Shown: positions 7,565 to 16,420, counted from the first letter of the stretch. The stretch is 44,790 bases of DNA from Spirochaetaceae bacterium (GCA_026710565.1 JAPOQV010000655.1:1-44790); one strand, 5' to 3'. A program made the numbers and translations. The notes: generated by a model not told the origin, from the letters alone.

Positions 7565-8569
7565 GTGTCTGACGTTTCCACCGCTCCCGCCGGAGTAACG
7601 GCCGACACCCAGGTCGAGTCGTCGCTGCGAGAGCGCAGGGCCGAGCCGCGCACGCTGGGGTCCCGTTTCGCCGGGAACATCGACGTGATCCGCCGCTTTC
7701 CCGCGCGGCACATCATGATCGGGATCGCCCTGGTGTGGCTGGTGGTCTTCCACTACATACCGATCTGGGGCATATCGTTCGCCTTCCGGCGGTTCAGCCC
7801 GCTCGAAGGCTTCTTCGGCGCCAATTGGGTGGGGCTCCGGTACTTCGAGGACTTCGTCACCGACCCCAACACCCTGCGGCTGATCCGCAACACCGTGCTG
7901 CTCGGATTCCAGCAACTCGTCTACGGCTTTCCGGCGCCGATCATCTTCGCGATTCTGCTCAACGAGCTGGCGAACGCCAAGTTCAAGAGCTGGATGCAGT
8001 CGTTCACCTACCTTCCGCACTTCGTGTCCCAGGTGGTGATCGTCGGCCTGATGTTCCAGTTCGTCAATTTCGAAGGCATGGTCACGCGGATGATTGCCGA
8101 CATCACCGGAGAAGCGCCCGTCATCCTGGCCGACCCGCGGGCGTTCCGGCCGATGTACGTGATTTCCGGCATCTGGCAGAACCTGGGCTGGGGCTCGATC
8201 CTGTATCTGGCGGCGATGACCGGCATCAACCCGGAGCTGTACGAGTCGGCCGACATCGACGGAGCCGGACGCTTCCAGAAGATCTGGCGCGTGACGCTGC
8301 CCTCGATACTTCCGACGATCCTGGTGCTGCTGATCCTGAACACCCGGACGCTGATAGACGTCGGCTTCGAGAAGGCACTGCTGATCCAGAACCCGGCCAC
8401 CTACGAGACGTCGGACATCATCCAGACCTACGTGTATCGCCGCGGCATCCAGAACGGCCAGTACGGATACGCGACCGCCGTGGGTCTGCTCAACTCCATC
8501 GTCTCCTTCTCGATCGTCTACGCCACGCACCGGATAGTCCGCAGGGTACGCGGGCAGGGGCTCTGGTAG
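7565..8569 (+). CDS. Carbohydrate ABC transporter permease, LplB family
   Basis: A 334-residue inner-membrane permease with about six transmembrane segments. The first is IMIGIALVWLVVFHYIPIWG after a roughly 55-residue cytoplasmic N-terminus. The EAA loop that contacts the ATPase is at YESADIDGAGRFQKIWRVTLP. The segment ISFAFRRFSP-WVGLRYFEDF is typical of the LplB (YtcP/YteP) branch of the CUT1 family, which imports complex sugars such as rhamnogalacturonan fragments. It starts at a GTG. The second permease follows after two bases. No ATPase gene is present here, so a shared MsmX-type ATPase encoded elsewhere is likely. Confidence 0.93.
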   Translation: MSDVSTAPAGVTADTQVESSLRERRAEPRTLGSRFAGNIDVIRRFPARHIMIGIALVWLVVFHYIPIWGISFAFRRFSPLEGFFGANWVGLRYFEDFVTDPNTLRLIRNTVLLGFQQLVYGFPAPIIFAILLNELANAKFKSWMQSFTYLPHFVSQVVIVGLMFQFVNFEGMVTRMIADITGEAPVILADPRAFRPMYVISGIWQNLGWGSILYLAAMTGINPELYESADIDGAGRFQKIWRVTLPSILPTILVLLILNTRTLIDVGFEKALLIQNPATYETSDIIQTYVYRRGIQNGQYGYATAVGLLNSIVSFSIVYATHRIVRRVRGQGLW

Positions 8570-8571
8570 CG

Positions 8572-9522
8572 ATGACCCGCGTGCATGGCCAGTCGATCGG
8601 GTCGCGGCTGTTCGACGTCGGCAACGTCATCCTGATCTTCGCGATCGCCGTGTCGGCGCTCTACCCGTTCGTGTACATGGCCGCGATCTCGACCAGCGAC
8701 TTCTTCGCCGTCGGCTTCGGCAAGGTGACGCTCATTCCGGTCGACTTCAGCCTGGAGATCTATACCTACCTGTTCCAGTACAACCCGTTCATCGCCCGCG
8801 CCTACTACAACTCCATCCTCTACACCGTGCTGAACACGGTGCTGACGCTCATCCTGTGCGGGATGGCCGGCTTCGCGCTCGCGCAGCGCAGGCTGGCGTT
8901 CCGCGGCTTCATCGGCGCCGCGCTGCTGGTGTCGATGTTCTTCAGCGGCGGGCTGATCCCGAACTTCCTGTGGATCAGGGAGCTCGGCATGCTGAATAGC
9001 CTCTGGGCGATCGTGCTGCCGGGGGCGGTCAGCGCCTACTACGTGATCCTGTTCCGCGTCTACATCCACACCAACGTCAGCGAGGAGCTGCTGGAGTCCG
9101 TGTACGTCGACGGCGGCGGCGACTTCCTGGTGTTCTTCAGGATCGTGCTGCCGCTGATCAAGCCGATGCTGGCGACGATCGGGCTGTTCGCGGCGGTGGC
9201 CATGTGGAACTCGTTCTTCAGCGCGCTGATCTACCTGAGCGACCGGAAACAGTACCCGCTCACCCTGTTCCTGCGGGAAGTGGCGGTGGTCGGCGGTTTC
9301 GGCGGCTCCAGCGTGGGCAGCCCGGACGCGGGTCCGGAGCAGCTCACCGCGTACGAGGTCGAGGGGCAGTACGACGCGGCTCAGGAGGTGTGGCAGGGCG
9401 GCTACCTGAAGGCCACGCAGATGGCGTTCACGCTGATCACGGTGATCCCCATCCTGTTCGTCTACCCGTTCGCGCAACGCTACTTCGTCAGGGGCATAAC
9501 CCTCGGTTCCGTCAAGGGCTGA
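8572..9522 (+). CDS. Carbohydrate ABC transporter permease, second subunit (CUT1 type)
   Basis: A 316-residue membrane protein with six predicted segments. The EAA loop is LLESVYVDGGGDFLVFFRIVLP, in which DGGGDF replaces the commoner DGA-x-DF. A soluble insertion of about 50 residues (GGSSVGSPDAGPEQLTAYEVEG region) sits between segments 5 and 6, as in the YteP/YtcP partner subunits. I chose the ATG at 8572, two bases after the first permease, because the homology starts there. It would form a heterodimeric channel with the 7565-8569 product. Confidence 0.93.
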   Translation: MTRVHGQSIGSRLFDVGNVILIFAIAVSALYPFVYMAAISTSDFFAVGFGKVTLIPVDFSLEIYTYLFQYNPFIARAYYNSILYTVLNTVLTLILCGMAGFALAQRRLAFRGFIGAALLVSMFFSGGLIPNFLWIRELGMLNSLWAIVLPGAVSAYYVILFRVYIHTNVSEELLESVYVDGGGDFLVFFRIVLPLIKPMLATIGLFAAVAMWNSFFSALIYLSDRKQYPLTLFLREVAVVGGFGGSSVGSPDAGPEQLTAYEVEGQYDAAQEVWQGGYLKATQMAFTLITVIPILFVYPFAQRYFVRGITLGSVKG

Positions 9523-9566
9523 CCTTGCAGCGGCGTGTGCCCGGGCGCATACTGACCGCATGAGCC

Positions 9567-9582
9567 GCGCGCCGCGGCGCGC
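9567..9582. promoter_or_regulatory. Perfect 16-base GC palindrome between permease and binding-protein genes
   Basis: GCGCGCCGCGGCGCGC is an exact palindrome 30 bases before the binding-protein start codon and just upstream of its Shine-Dalgarno sequence. In many sugar ABC operons a hairpin in this gap raises binding-protein expression over the permeases. The tight loop makes a duplex-DNA site equally possible. Confidence 0.4.
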
Positions 9583-9611
9583 CGGCAATACCCAAAAGAA
9601 GGAGGCGTTGC

Positions 9612-11306
9612 ATGAGGCAACCGCTATCCCGTCTGAGCATCCCGGCACTCGTGCTGCTGGTGGCCGCCGCCGGCGCGGTGTCGGCCCAGAGTCCGGTCAT
9701 CACCTGGTCCGGGTTCTACGAGTTCAACAAGAACGCCACGTCGGAGACCCTGGTCATGAAGTGGCTGGGCGAGGCGACCGGCACGACCATCCAGCCGATG
9801 CACGTCGAGCAGGGCGACATGTCCACCTGGTGGAGCACGACCCTGGCGTCACTGGATTTTCCGGACGTCATGCAGTACTTCGGCGCCATGGGGGACGACC
9901 CGAACATCTACGGGCCGCAGGGCCTGTTCGTCGCCCTGGATGTCGAGCGCGAGGCGGGCAACATGCCCAACCTGGATCGGGTATTCGCCGCGTGGGACGT
10001 GGACAACTACCAGCGCTTCGCGCCTGACGGCCACGTGTACCTGGCGAACCGGCTGGACACGCGGTTCCTGGCGCCGCGGGTGCCCGGTTTCGTGCTGCGC
10101 AGCGACCTGATGGAGGCGGCCGGCTACGACCCGAGCGTGCCGGACCAGTTCACGGACGTCGACCAAGTCCAGGAGGCGATCCTGGCCATGAAGCCGCACT
10201 GGGACGCGATGTTCGGCGGTCCGACCACCGGCATGCACACGCGTGGCGACCGCGGCATCCGCAACAGCGGCCAGCTTCCGCGCGTCATGTACAAGGACGA
10301 GTTCGCGGCCGACACGGCCATGCAGATGGAGCCGGACAACGTCTGGCGCTTCGGGCCGCTGAACCCGCGCTTCAAGCGCGCCACCGAGTTCCTGCGCGCC
10401 ATGCACGAAGCCGGCATCCTGCACCCCGACTACCTGACGATGGCGGAGAAGGACCAGCGGCGCCTGGATTGGGACGAGGGCAAGACCATGTTCTGGTGGG
10501 GCACCTGGGGATCGAGCATCGAGCCGACGCAGGCCGAGCGGATGTGCACGCAGGGCACCGGCGGCGACGCGTTCTGCGGCTTCTCCTCCTATCCCGTGGT
10601 CGCCCCCCAGGTGAACGGCGAGGACGTCTGGATCCGCCAGCGCGGCATCGCCGGTCCCAAGGCGCTGCTGTCCGCGCGCGGCGACAACGTCGCCAAGGCG
10701 GTGGAGCTCCTGGACTTCATGTACAGCGACGAGGGCGCCACGCTGAACAGTTACGGCCCGGAGGGCTACGCGTGGGAGTACGACGACACCCCCGGCAACG
10801 ACTGGCACCGCCGCTGGACGCTGTGCTGGAGCGGCGCCTACCCGAAGGTGGAGTGCGAGGAAAACGACCCGGATCGTTCCAAGACGCGCGGCGAGATGAT
10901 CGGCGAGGGCCCGCAGATCATGCTGCAGGGCGGCCCGTCCGACACCTGGGGCATGGACTGGACCAACTACTACTGGGATCCAGCCGATCCGGACGGCGCC
11001 AAGGCGGCCCGCGCCGTGACCCTCCAGATCTGGGACGAGTGGCGCGACGCCGGTACCTGGGACGTGCCGCCGGCACCGAGCTTCGGCTTCGACCCGGACG
11101 AGCTGGATGAGAAGGCGCAGTTGGAGCAGCAGCTCCACACCTACGTGGACGAGCAGATCGCCCGCTTCATCAACGGTCAGAACAACATGGACAGTGACTG
11201 GGACCGCTTCATCAGCCGCATCGAGCGCCTGGGCGCCGACCGGTTGGAGGAGATCTACAACACCGCCATGAACCGGTACCTGGACCAGGCGGGTATCACG
11301 CTCTGA
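9612..11306 (+). CDS. Extracellular sugar-binding protein of ABC transporter (family 1, LipO/YtcQ-like)
   Basis: A 564-residue secreted protein. The first 25 residues (MRQPLSRLSIPALVLLVAAA then GAVSA) form a cleavable signal peptide ending in VSA-Q. There is no lipobox Cys, so it is not a typical lipoprotein, unlike Gram-positive LipO. The mature part has the long bilobed pattern of LplB-associated binding proteins (EQGDMSTWWSTTLASLDFPDVM early; EMIGEGPQIMLQGG late). A strong Shine-Dalgarno sequence, GAAGGAGG, lies at 9599-9606. It would deliver oligosaccharide to the 7565/8572 permeases. The gene is followed by a strong terminator at 11331. Confidence 0.9.
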   Translation: MRQPLSRLSIPALVLLVAAAGAVSAQSPVITWSGFYEFNKNATSETLVMKWLGEATGTTIQPMHVEQGDMSTWWSTTLASLDFPDVMQYFGAMGDDPNIYGPQGLFVALDVEREAGNMPNLDRVFAAWDVDNYQRFAPDGHVYLANRLDTRFLAPRVPGFVLRSDLMEAAGYDPSVPDQFTDVDQVQEAILAMKPHWDAMFGGPTTGMHTRGDRGIRNSGQLPRVMYKDEFAADTAMQMEPDNVWRFGPLNPRFKRATEFLRAMHEAGILHPDYLTMAEKDQRRLDWDEGKTMFWWGTWGSSIEPTQAERMCTQGTGGDAFCGFSSYPVVAPQVNGEDVWIRQRGIAGPKALLSARGDNVAKAVELLDFMYSDEGATLNSYGPEGYAWEYDDTPGNDWHRRWTLCWSGAYPKVECEENDPDRSKTRGEMIGEGPQIMLQGGPSDTWGMDWTNYYWDPADPDGAKAARAVTLQIWDEWRDAGTWDVPPAPSFGFDPDELDEKAQLEQQLHTYVDEQIARFINGQNNMDSDWDRFISRIERLGADRLEEIYNTAMNRYLDQAGITL

Positions 11307-11330
11307 GCTTCGCTCCCTGAGCGCGAGGCC

Positions 11331-11374
11331 GACGGCCAGGCTGAAGCACCGCTTCGGTCTGGCCGTCTTCTTTT
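11331..11374 (+). terminator. Rho-independent terminator after the sugar ABC operon
   Basis: GACGGCCAG (11331-11339) pairs with CTGGCCGTC (11359-11367). The intervening bases continue the helix through two G-U pairs and GAAGC/GCTTC around an ACC loop, giving about 17 paired positions. TTCTTTT follows directly at 11368-11374. Confidence 0.9.
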
Positions 11375-11379
11375 CGGAC

Positions 11380-13023
11380 ATGACATCCAGGTACTGGAGC
11401 GAGAGGGGACGTCGCGGCGTCGCGGTGCTCGCCTGGATCGCTGTCTGCTCCGCGGCTCATGCCGATGGAGCACCGGCCGACGTCAGCGTCGAGGTCCGGC
11501 CATTCCTGCCGCGGTCGGGGTGCGAAGCGGCGTTCCGGGCGCACGACCTGGACCACCGGACGCTGCCGACCGGACTTCCGATCGAGTTGTTCGACAGCAA
11601 CGGCGCCGGCGTCGCTGCCGGCGACCTGGACGGCGACGGGGACCTGGACCTGGTGCTCACCAACCTGGCGGGGCCGGTTTCCCTGCTGTGGAACGAGGGC
11701 GGTCTTCGCTTCCGCCGCCAGATCGTGCCGATCCGGCACACGCGCGCGGTGACCGTGGTCGATGCCGACGGAGACGGCCTGCTCGACATCGCCTTCACCC
11801 GCGGCAACCGCCCGCCGGAGCTGTGGCGGCGCGAGACGCTCGACGGCGAGTTCGATCGCCTGTTCGAACCCGCTCCGGCCGAGACCGCCTACACGATGGC
11901 GTGGGGGGACCTGGACGGCGACGGGGACCTGGACCTGGTGACGGCGACGTATGACGCCGAGCTGGTGAAGAACCTGGGCGTCGGCCACGGCGCGGGAGGC
12001 GTCTTCTACCACGAGCGCGCAGGCAACGGCCTGCGAACCACGCGGCTTGCCGACCGGGCGGAGGCCCTGGCGCTCCTGCTGGTCGACCTGGACGGCGACG
12101 GCCGCCTTGACATCCACGTCGGCAACGACTTCGCGTTGATCGACCAGGTCTGGCTGCGGACCGACGGCGGCTGGGCGGAGGCGATGCCGTTCCGGGCGAT
12201 CAGCCGCAACACGATGAGCCTGGACGCCGGCGACGTGGACGCGGACGGCGAGGTGGAGCTGTTCGCGGCCGACATGAGCCCGTACTCGGTCGAGCTGGCC
12301 CGCCACTACCTGACCGTGATGATGAAGATGGCCGAGGTGCCGGGCGAGCGGGCCGATCAGCAGGTGATCGCCAACGTGCTCCTGTCGCGGGAGGAGGACG
12401 GAAGGTACCGCAACAGCGCGCGCACCGCCGGGGTCGCCGCCAGCGGGTGGAGCTGGTCGGCCAAGTTCGGCGATCTCGATCACGACGGCGCGCTCGATCT
12501 CTACGTGGTCAACGGCATGGCCGGCAGCGAGCAGTTCCCGTATCTGCCGGACGGCGAACTGATCGAGGAGAACCAAGCGTATCGCAACATCGGTGAGGGC
12601 CGCTTCGCGCCGGCCCCGGAGTGGGAGCTCGGCTCGGAGCGCAGCGGACGCGGCATGGGAATGGCCGACCTGGACCTCGACGGCGACCTCGACATCGTCG
12701 TCAACAACCTCGCCACGCCCGCGCAGCTCTTCGAGAACCGGATGTGCCGCGGCTCCGCGGTGCAGGTCGAGCTGCGCCAGAGCGGCGCCAACACGCGCGC
12801 CATCGGCGCGGTGGTGCGGTTGCGCACCGGCGACGGCGTCCAGCGCCGCGATGTCCGGTCCGCGAGCGGGTACCTGTTCGGCGACCCGCAACGGGTCCAC
12901 TTCGGCGTGCCGGCCGATGCCGTGCTCCATGCGCTGGAAGTGCGCTGGCCCGACGGCACCGTGTCGACGATCGACGATCCGCCCGCCGGCGCGCTGCTGA
13001 CGATCAGGAGAGTGCCCGCCTGA
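11380..13023 (+). CDS. FG-GAP/VCBS beta-propeller protein with C-terminal ASPIC/UnbV domain (CRTAC1-like)
   Basis: A 547-residue protein with a signal peptide (hydrophobic run VAVLAWIAVCSAAHA). Seven calcium-binding DxDxDG-type motifs are spaced along residues 75-440 (for example DLDGDGDLDLV, DADGDGLLDIA, DVDADGEVELF, DLDLDGDLDIV), as expected for a seven-bladed integrin-like propeller. The last 100 residues (VQVELRQSGANTRAIGAVVR, SGYLFGDPQRVHFGV, WPDGTVSTI) are the ASPIC/UnbV domain. Such proteins are exported and bind ligands or surfaces; no enzyme activity is established. The gene starts six bases after the terminator T-run. It overlaps or abuts a sister propeller gene, and the two share the same motif count. 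Confidence 0.9.
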   Translation: MTSRYWSERGRRGVAVLAWIAVCSAAHADGAPADVSVEVRPFLPRSGCEAAFRAHDLDHRTLPTGLPIELFDSNGAGVAAGDLDGDGDLDLVLTNLAGPVSLLWNEGGLRFRRQIVPIRHTRAVTVVDADGDGLLDIAFTRGNRPPELWRRETLDGEFDRLFEPAPAETAYTMAWGDLDGDGDLDLVTATYDAELVKNLGVGHGAGGVFYHERAGNGLRTTRLADRAEALALLLVDLDGDGRLDIHVGNDFALIDQVWLRTDGGWAEAMPFRAISRNTMSLDAGDVDADGEVELFAADMSPYSVELARHYLTVMMKMAEVPGERADQQVIANVLLSREEDGRYRNSARTAGVAASGWSWSAKFGDLDHDGALDLYVVNGMAGSEQFPYLPDGELIEENQAYRNIGEGRFAPAPEWELGSERSGRGMGMADLDLDGDLDIVVNNLATPAQLFENRMCRGSAVQVELRQSGANTRAIGAVVRLRTGDGVQRRDVRSASGYLFGDPQRVHFGVPADAVLHALEVRWPDGTVSTIDDPPAGALLTIRRVPA

Positions 13024-13049
13024 CGCCGCCTTCCGGGCCGCGCGCGGCG

Positions 13050-14552
13050 ATGCTCCTGATCGCGGCGGTCGTCGCTGCCGCGGCGATCGCGGTCGCCGTT
13101 GCGCTCGCGCGGGAAGCCGAGGATCCCGAACAGGAGGCATGGCAGGCACTCCCCGACGTTCCCGAGGTAGTCGTGTCGAGCTGCACCGGCTGCCACGGCC
13201 CCCCCGACCCGGCCGAGCTCGCTCGCGCCGACTGGCTGCGCTCGCTGGCGCGCATGCGGGCGATCATGGCCGAACGGGCGGCGCTCGAGCTCACCGACGA
13301 TCAGTACCTGGAGGTGTGGAAATACTTTCGCAACCGGGCGCCCGACGCGCTCCCGATGCTTCCCCCGGACCCGGCCGACTCGCCCGTGTCGTTCGCTTCC
13401 GAGGCCGTCGCCCCGCCCGAGGACACGCCGCCGCTGGTCACCGCGGTGCGGACCGTCGACCTGGACGGCGACGGCTCGATCGAGATCCTGGTGAGCGATG
13501 TCCGGCGCAACAGTGTCTCCGTCCTGTCGCGGACCGGCGATGCCTGGAGCGAGAGGGTGCTCGCCGACGTCGCGGCCCCGGCGCGGGTGGAGGTCCTCGA
13601 CGCCGACGGAGACGGGGACCTGGATCTGGCCGTGGCGTCCCTTGGCAGTCTGCCGCCCACGGACGGGCTGGTGGGGAGCGTGGTGCTGCTGGAGCGCGGC
13701 GCCGGCGGCTACGGGCAGCGGGTGCTGCTGAAGGACGTGGGCCGGGTGGCCGACGTGCGGGCCGGAGACCTGGACGAGGACGGCGACCAGGACCTGGCGG
13801 TCGCGGCCTTCGGACACGTGGCCGCCGGGTCGATCGGCTGGCTGGAGCAGCAGGCGGCGGGAGACTTCGTCTACCGCGAGCTGGAGGAGGTCGCCGGCGC
13901 CAGCCACGTGCCGGTGGTCGACATCGACGGCGACGGCCATCTCGACATCGTCGCGCTCGTCTCGCAGGCCAGCGAGCGCATCGACGCCTTCCTGGGCCGC
14001 GGCGACGGAACCTTCGTGAAGCGAACGCTGTACCGCGCGCCGACACCGCTGTTCGGCTCGTCCGGGATCGCGCCGGCCGATCTGGACGGCGACGGAGACC
14101 TGGACCTGCTCTACAGCAACGGCGACGCGTTCGACGTGCCCGCGGCGCGGTCGACGACCATGCTGCGCCCGTACCACGGCGTCCAGTGGCTGGAGAACCG
14201 CGGGCGGCACGGCTTCGTCCGCCATCACCTGGTGCGCTTCTACGGCGCGTTCAGCCCCACGGCGGCCGACCTGGACGGCGACGGCGACCTCGATATCGTG
14301 GCCACCAGCCTGGTGAGCGACTGGGCCGATCCTTCACGCCGGAGCCTGATCTGGCTGGAGAACGACGGGACGCAGCAGTTCACGGCTCACGGGATCGCGG
14401 GTGTCCCGACGCATCTGGTCACCGCCGACGTCGCCGATCTGGACGGTGACGGCCGTCCGGACATCGTCGCCGGCGGGCTGCACATGTTCGGGCCCTACGA
14501 CCGGCTCGGCCGCGTCACGCTGTGGGCCAACCGGGGACCACGTGGCCGGTGA
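13050..14552 (+). CDS. Membrane-anchored or exported c-type cytochrome fused to a seven-motif FG-GAP propeller
   Basis: A 500-residue protein from ATG 13050: an N-terminal hydrophobic segment (residues 1-20), then a c-type heme site CTGCH at residues 45-49, followed by a helical stretch with LPMLPPDP, whose Met could be the distal ligand. From residue 130 on there are seven DxDGDG-type motifs, matching a seven-bladed propeller. An AGGAG at 13006-13010 sits 9 bases before an in-frame CTG (13020) that overlaps the previous stop, so initiation there is possible. Cytochrome maturation implies a periplasmic or cell-surface location. Pairing with the 11380 protein suggests an extracytoplasmic complex; the electron partner is unknown. 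Confidence 0.85.
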   Translation: MLLIAAVVAAAAIAVAVALAREAEDPEQEAWQALPDVPEVVVSSCTGCHGPPDPAELARADWLRSLARMRAIMAERAALELTDDQYLEVWKYFRNRAPDALPMLPPDPADSPVSFASEAVAPPEDTPPLVTAVRTVDLDGDGSIEILVSDVRRNSVSVLSRTGDAWSERVLADVAAPARVEVLDADGDGDLDLAVASLGSLPPTDGLVGSVVLLERGAGGYGQRVLLKDVGRVADVRAGDLDEDGDQDLAVAAFGHVAAGSIGWLEQQAAGDFVYRELEEVAGASHVPVVDIDGDGHLDIVALVSQASERIDAFLGRGDGTFVKRTLYRAPTPLFGSSGIAPADLDGDGDLDLLYSNGDAFDVPAARSTTMLRPYHGVQWLENRGRHGFVRHHLVRFYGAFSPTAADLDGDGDLDIVATSLVSDWADPSRRSLIWLENDGTQQFTAHGIAGVPTHLVTADVADLDGDGRPDIVAGGLHMFGPYDRLGRVTLWANRGPRGR

Positions 14553-14557
14553 GGCGC

Positions 14558-14587
14558 TTGTCCTGCGAGGAAACGCGGGACTACAGT
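14558..14587 (+). promoter_or_regulatory. Candidate sigma-70-type promoter
   Basis: TTGTCC (14558-14563) and TACAGT (14582-14587) are 18 bases apart, each matching four of six consensus positions. They lie just upstream of the 14611 gene, whose Shine-Dalgarno sequence is ACGGAGG. Confidence 0.4.
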
Positions 14588-14610
14588 GGGGCCCCTGACG
14601 GAGGCTGTCG

Positions 14611-15186
14611 ATGGGCTGGGAAGAGTTCAAGACCGGCGCTGTTCGGTACTTCACCGTCCTGGGCGTCATCGTGGCGATCATCCTGCTGGTGGCCGCGTAC
14701 TCGCTGCGCGGCAAGGTCATCAGCAAGATCTACGAGCACCGTGCCGGCCGGCAGGTGGTCGGCATCTGGGAGGGGGAACGCGACTCACGGACGCTCGAGC
14801 ACATTCCGAAGATCCGTGCCCGGTGGGAGTTCGACGAGGACACCTTCATACTGACGACCGACTATTTCTTCGCCGAAGCGAATGAGTGGCGGCGCGTGCA
14901 CGAGATGCGTGGTGACTACGAGTTCATCAAGCGCGGCGGCCTGAACCCGTCGCAACTGGCGATCAGCAACGTCACCGTGCGGCGCTCGGACAAGGAGACC
15001 AGCGTCGGGGATCCGATCGACCTGCGGCGCGCCCTGCGCCTGGACCCGATCGACGAGACCGAGGATGCCTGGGGGGCGCCGCGCATCGACTACCCCGACC
15101 TGACCGTGCGCTTCTCCCAGGACAGCGATGTGCTGACGATCGGCACCAACCTGATGGGGGTAGCCAACTACGACAAGGTGGAGTGA
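14611..15186 (+). CDS. Hypothetical membrane-anchored protein
   Basis: A 191-residue protein of unrecognised family. A single transmembrane helix (residues about 14-33, YFTVLGVIVAIILLVAAYSL) is followed by a soluble, beta-rich and charged domain (VVGIWEGERDSRTLEHIPKI; ARWEFDEDTFILTTDYFF; IDYPDLTVRFSQDSDVLTIG). The pattern GxWEGxx with repeated strands resembles small lipocalin-like or calycin-like domains, but this is only suggestive. It starts at an ATG with a good Shine-Dalgarno sequence and appears to have its own promoter. The downstream Fic gene is separated by an operator-rich gap. Confidence 0.75.
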   Translation: MGWEEFKTGAVRYFTVLGVIVAIILLVAAYSLRGKVISKIYEHRAGRQVVGIWEGERDSRTLEHIPKIRARWEFDEDTFILTTDYFFAEANEWRRVHEMRGDYEFIKRGGLNPSQLAISNVTVRRSDKETSVGDPIDLRRALRLDPIDETEDAWGAPRIDYPDLTVRFSQDSDVLTIGTNLMGVANYDKVE

Positions 15187-15221
15187 TCGAAAGCGCCGGC
15201 CGGGACGCCACCATCCTTCCC

Positions 15222-15260
15222 GTCGATAAATAATCGACATATCGCGTCGTTATCTATGAT
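15222..15260 (+). promoter_or_regulatory. Candidate Fic promoter with overlapping inverted repeat
   Basis: GTCGAT (15222-15227) and ATCGAC (15233-15238) form a perfect inverted repeat overlapping a TCGACA -35-like box (15234-15239). A TATGAT -10 box is at 15255-15260, a short 15-base spacing. GATAA and TTATC at 15225 and 15250 add a wider imperfect dyad. The arrangement suits repression. Confidence 0.45.
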
Positions 15261-15272
15261 ACAAATGAGCAG

Positions 15273-16412
15273 GTGATCTTCGCCGCGCCGGCCGTGACCG
15301 AAGCCGACGAACGTGTCCTCGGGCGCATCGAGCGACGGCGCGAGGAGCTGCGATTCTACTTGCATCGGCCGCGGCGGTGGTACGGGACGCTTCGGCGGGT
15401 GACCGAGGCGCGCGCGATCCAGGGATCGAACGCCATCGAGGGATACCACTCCAGCGTCGAGGACGTGGCCGCCATCATGGAGGGTGAGGAGCCCAGCGTC
15501 GCCGATCCGCCTACGCGCGATGCGATCAGCGGCTACCGGGACGCAATGACCTACGTCATCAGCCTGGCCCCGACGGCGCCTGCCATCGACGCATCGCTGC
15601 TGAAGTCCCTCCACTTCATGATGCTGAAGCACGACCTGGACAAGGCCCCCGGCCAGTGGAGGCCCGGCGACGTTTCGGTGAGTAACGCGGATGGCGATGT
15701 CGTGTACTCGGCACCCGACAGAGACCTGGTAGAGCCTCTGATGGAGGAGCTGATCGAGCAGATCGCCCTCCGCGACGCTCCGATCCCGATCGTCGCGGCC
15801 ATGGCCCACCTGAACCTGGCCATGATTCACCCGTTCAGCGATGGCAACGGCCGGATGGCGCGCTGCCTGCAGACGTTCGTGCTGGCTGCCGACGGTACGC
15901 TGAGCCCCGAGTTCGCAAGCATCGAGGAATACCTGGGCAGGAACACCCTCGCCTACTACGACGTGCTCGCGGAGGTGGGGCAGGGCAGGTGGTCGCCGCA
16001 TCGCGATGCCGGTCCGTGGGTCCGCTTCTGCATGACGGCCCACTATCGGCAGGCCGCCATCCTGCTCCGTCGGGTACGGGAAACCGAAGCGCTCTGGGAC
16101 CGCTGCGAACAGGTCGCGGCGTCCCATCGACTCTCCGACCGAGTGGTGGGCGCCCTCTGCGATGCCTGCCGCGGCTGGAGGCTGCGGCGCCCGCTCTACA
16201 TGAAGACCGTTGCGAGCTCAACCGGAGAGGAGATCACCGCGGCGTCCGCGACCCGTGATCTGGCCGCCATGGTGACCGCCGGCCTGCTGGTTCCCTCGGG
16301 TGAAAAACGCGGGCGCAGCTACCACGGGACGGAGCTGTTGCGCTCCCTGTGGCAGGAGATACGCCACGCGCGCTTGGTGGACACGGCGGAAGACCCCTAC
16401 CGCTCCGATTGA
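15273..16412 (+). CDS. Fic-domain protein (AMPylase family) with N-terminal inhibitory motif
   Basis: A 379-residue protein from GTG 15273. The catalytic motif HPFSDGNGRMAR begins at His186 and is complete (H, P, F, D, G, N, G, R, R). An inhibitory-helix motif of the S-x-x-x-E-G type (SNAIEG, residues 52-57) lies N-terminal to it, as in class II Fic proteins that are self-inhibited. The Fic/DOC N-terminal region is at residues 20-100, and a C-terminal winged-helix-like segment covers roughly residues 275-370. Fic enzymes attach AMP or another nucleotide to a hydroxyl side chain of target proteins; the target is unknown. The upstream ATGs at 15256 and 15265 are out of frame. Confidence 0.92.
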   Translation: MIFAAPAVTEADERVLGRIERRREELRFYLHRPRRWYGTLRRVTEARAIQGSNAIEGYHSSVEDVAAIMEGEEPSVADPPTRDAISGYRDAMTYVISLAPTAPAIDASLLKSLHFMMLKHDLDKAPGQWRPGDVSVSNADGDVVYSAPDRDLVEPLMEELIEQIALRDAPIPIVAAMAHLNLAMIHPFSDGNGRMARCLQTFVLAADGTLSPEFASIEEYLGRNTLAYYDVLAEVGQGRWSPHRDAGPWVRFCMTAHYRQAAILLRRVRETEALWDRCEQVAASHRLSDRVVGALCDACRGWRLRRPLYMKTVASSTGEEITAASATRDLAAMVTAGLLVPSGEKRGRSYHGTELLRSLWQEIRHARLVDTAEDPYRSD

Positions 16413-16420
16413 GGTCGGGA

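Noticed and set aside
9561..9563. A short plus-strand frame from about 9560 through the start of the sugar-binding protein
   Set aside because: It is out of frame with the well-supported binding protein, which has its own strong Shine-Dalgarno sequence and signal peptide.
11600..14500. Regularly spaced GACCTGGACGGCGACGG-like DNA repeats suggestive of an array
   Set aside because: They are the codons of the calcium-binding motifs in the two FG-GAP proteins, not a CRISPR or spacer array.
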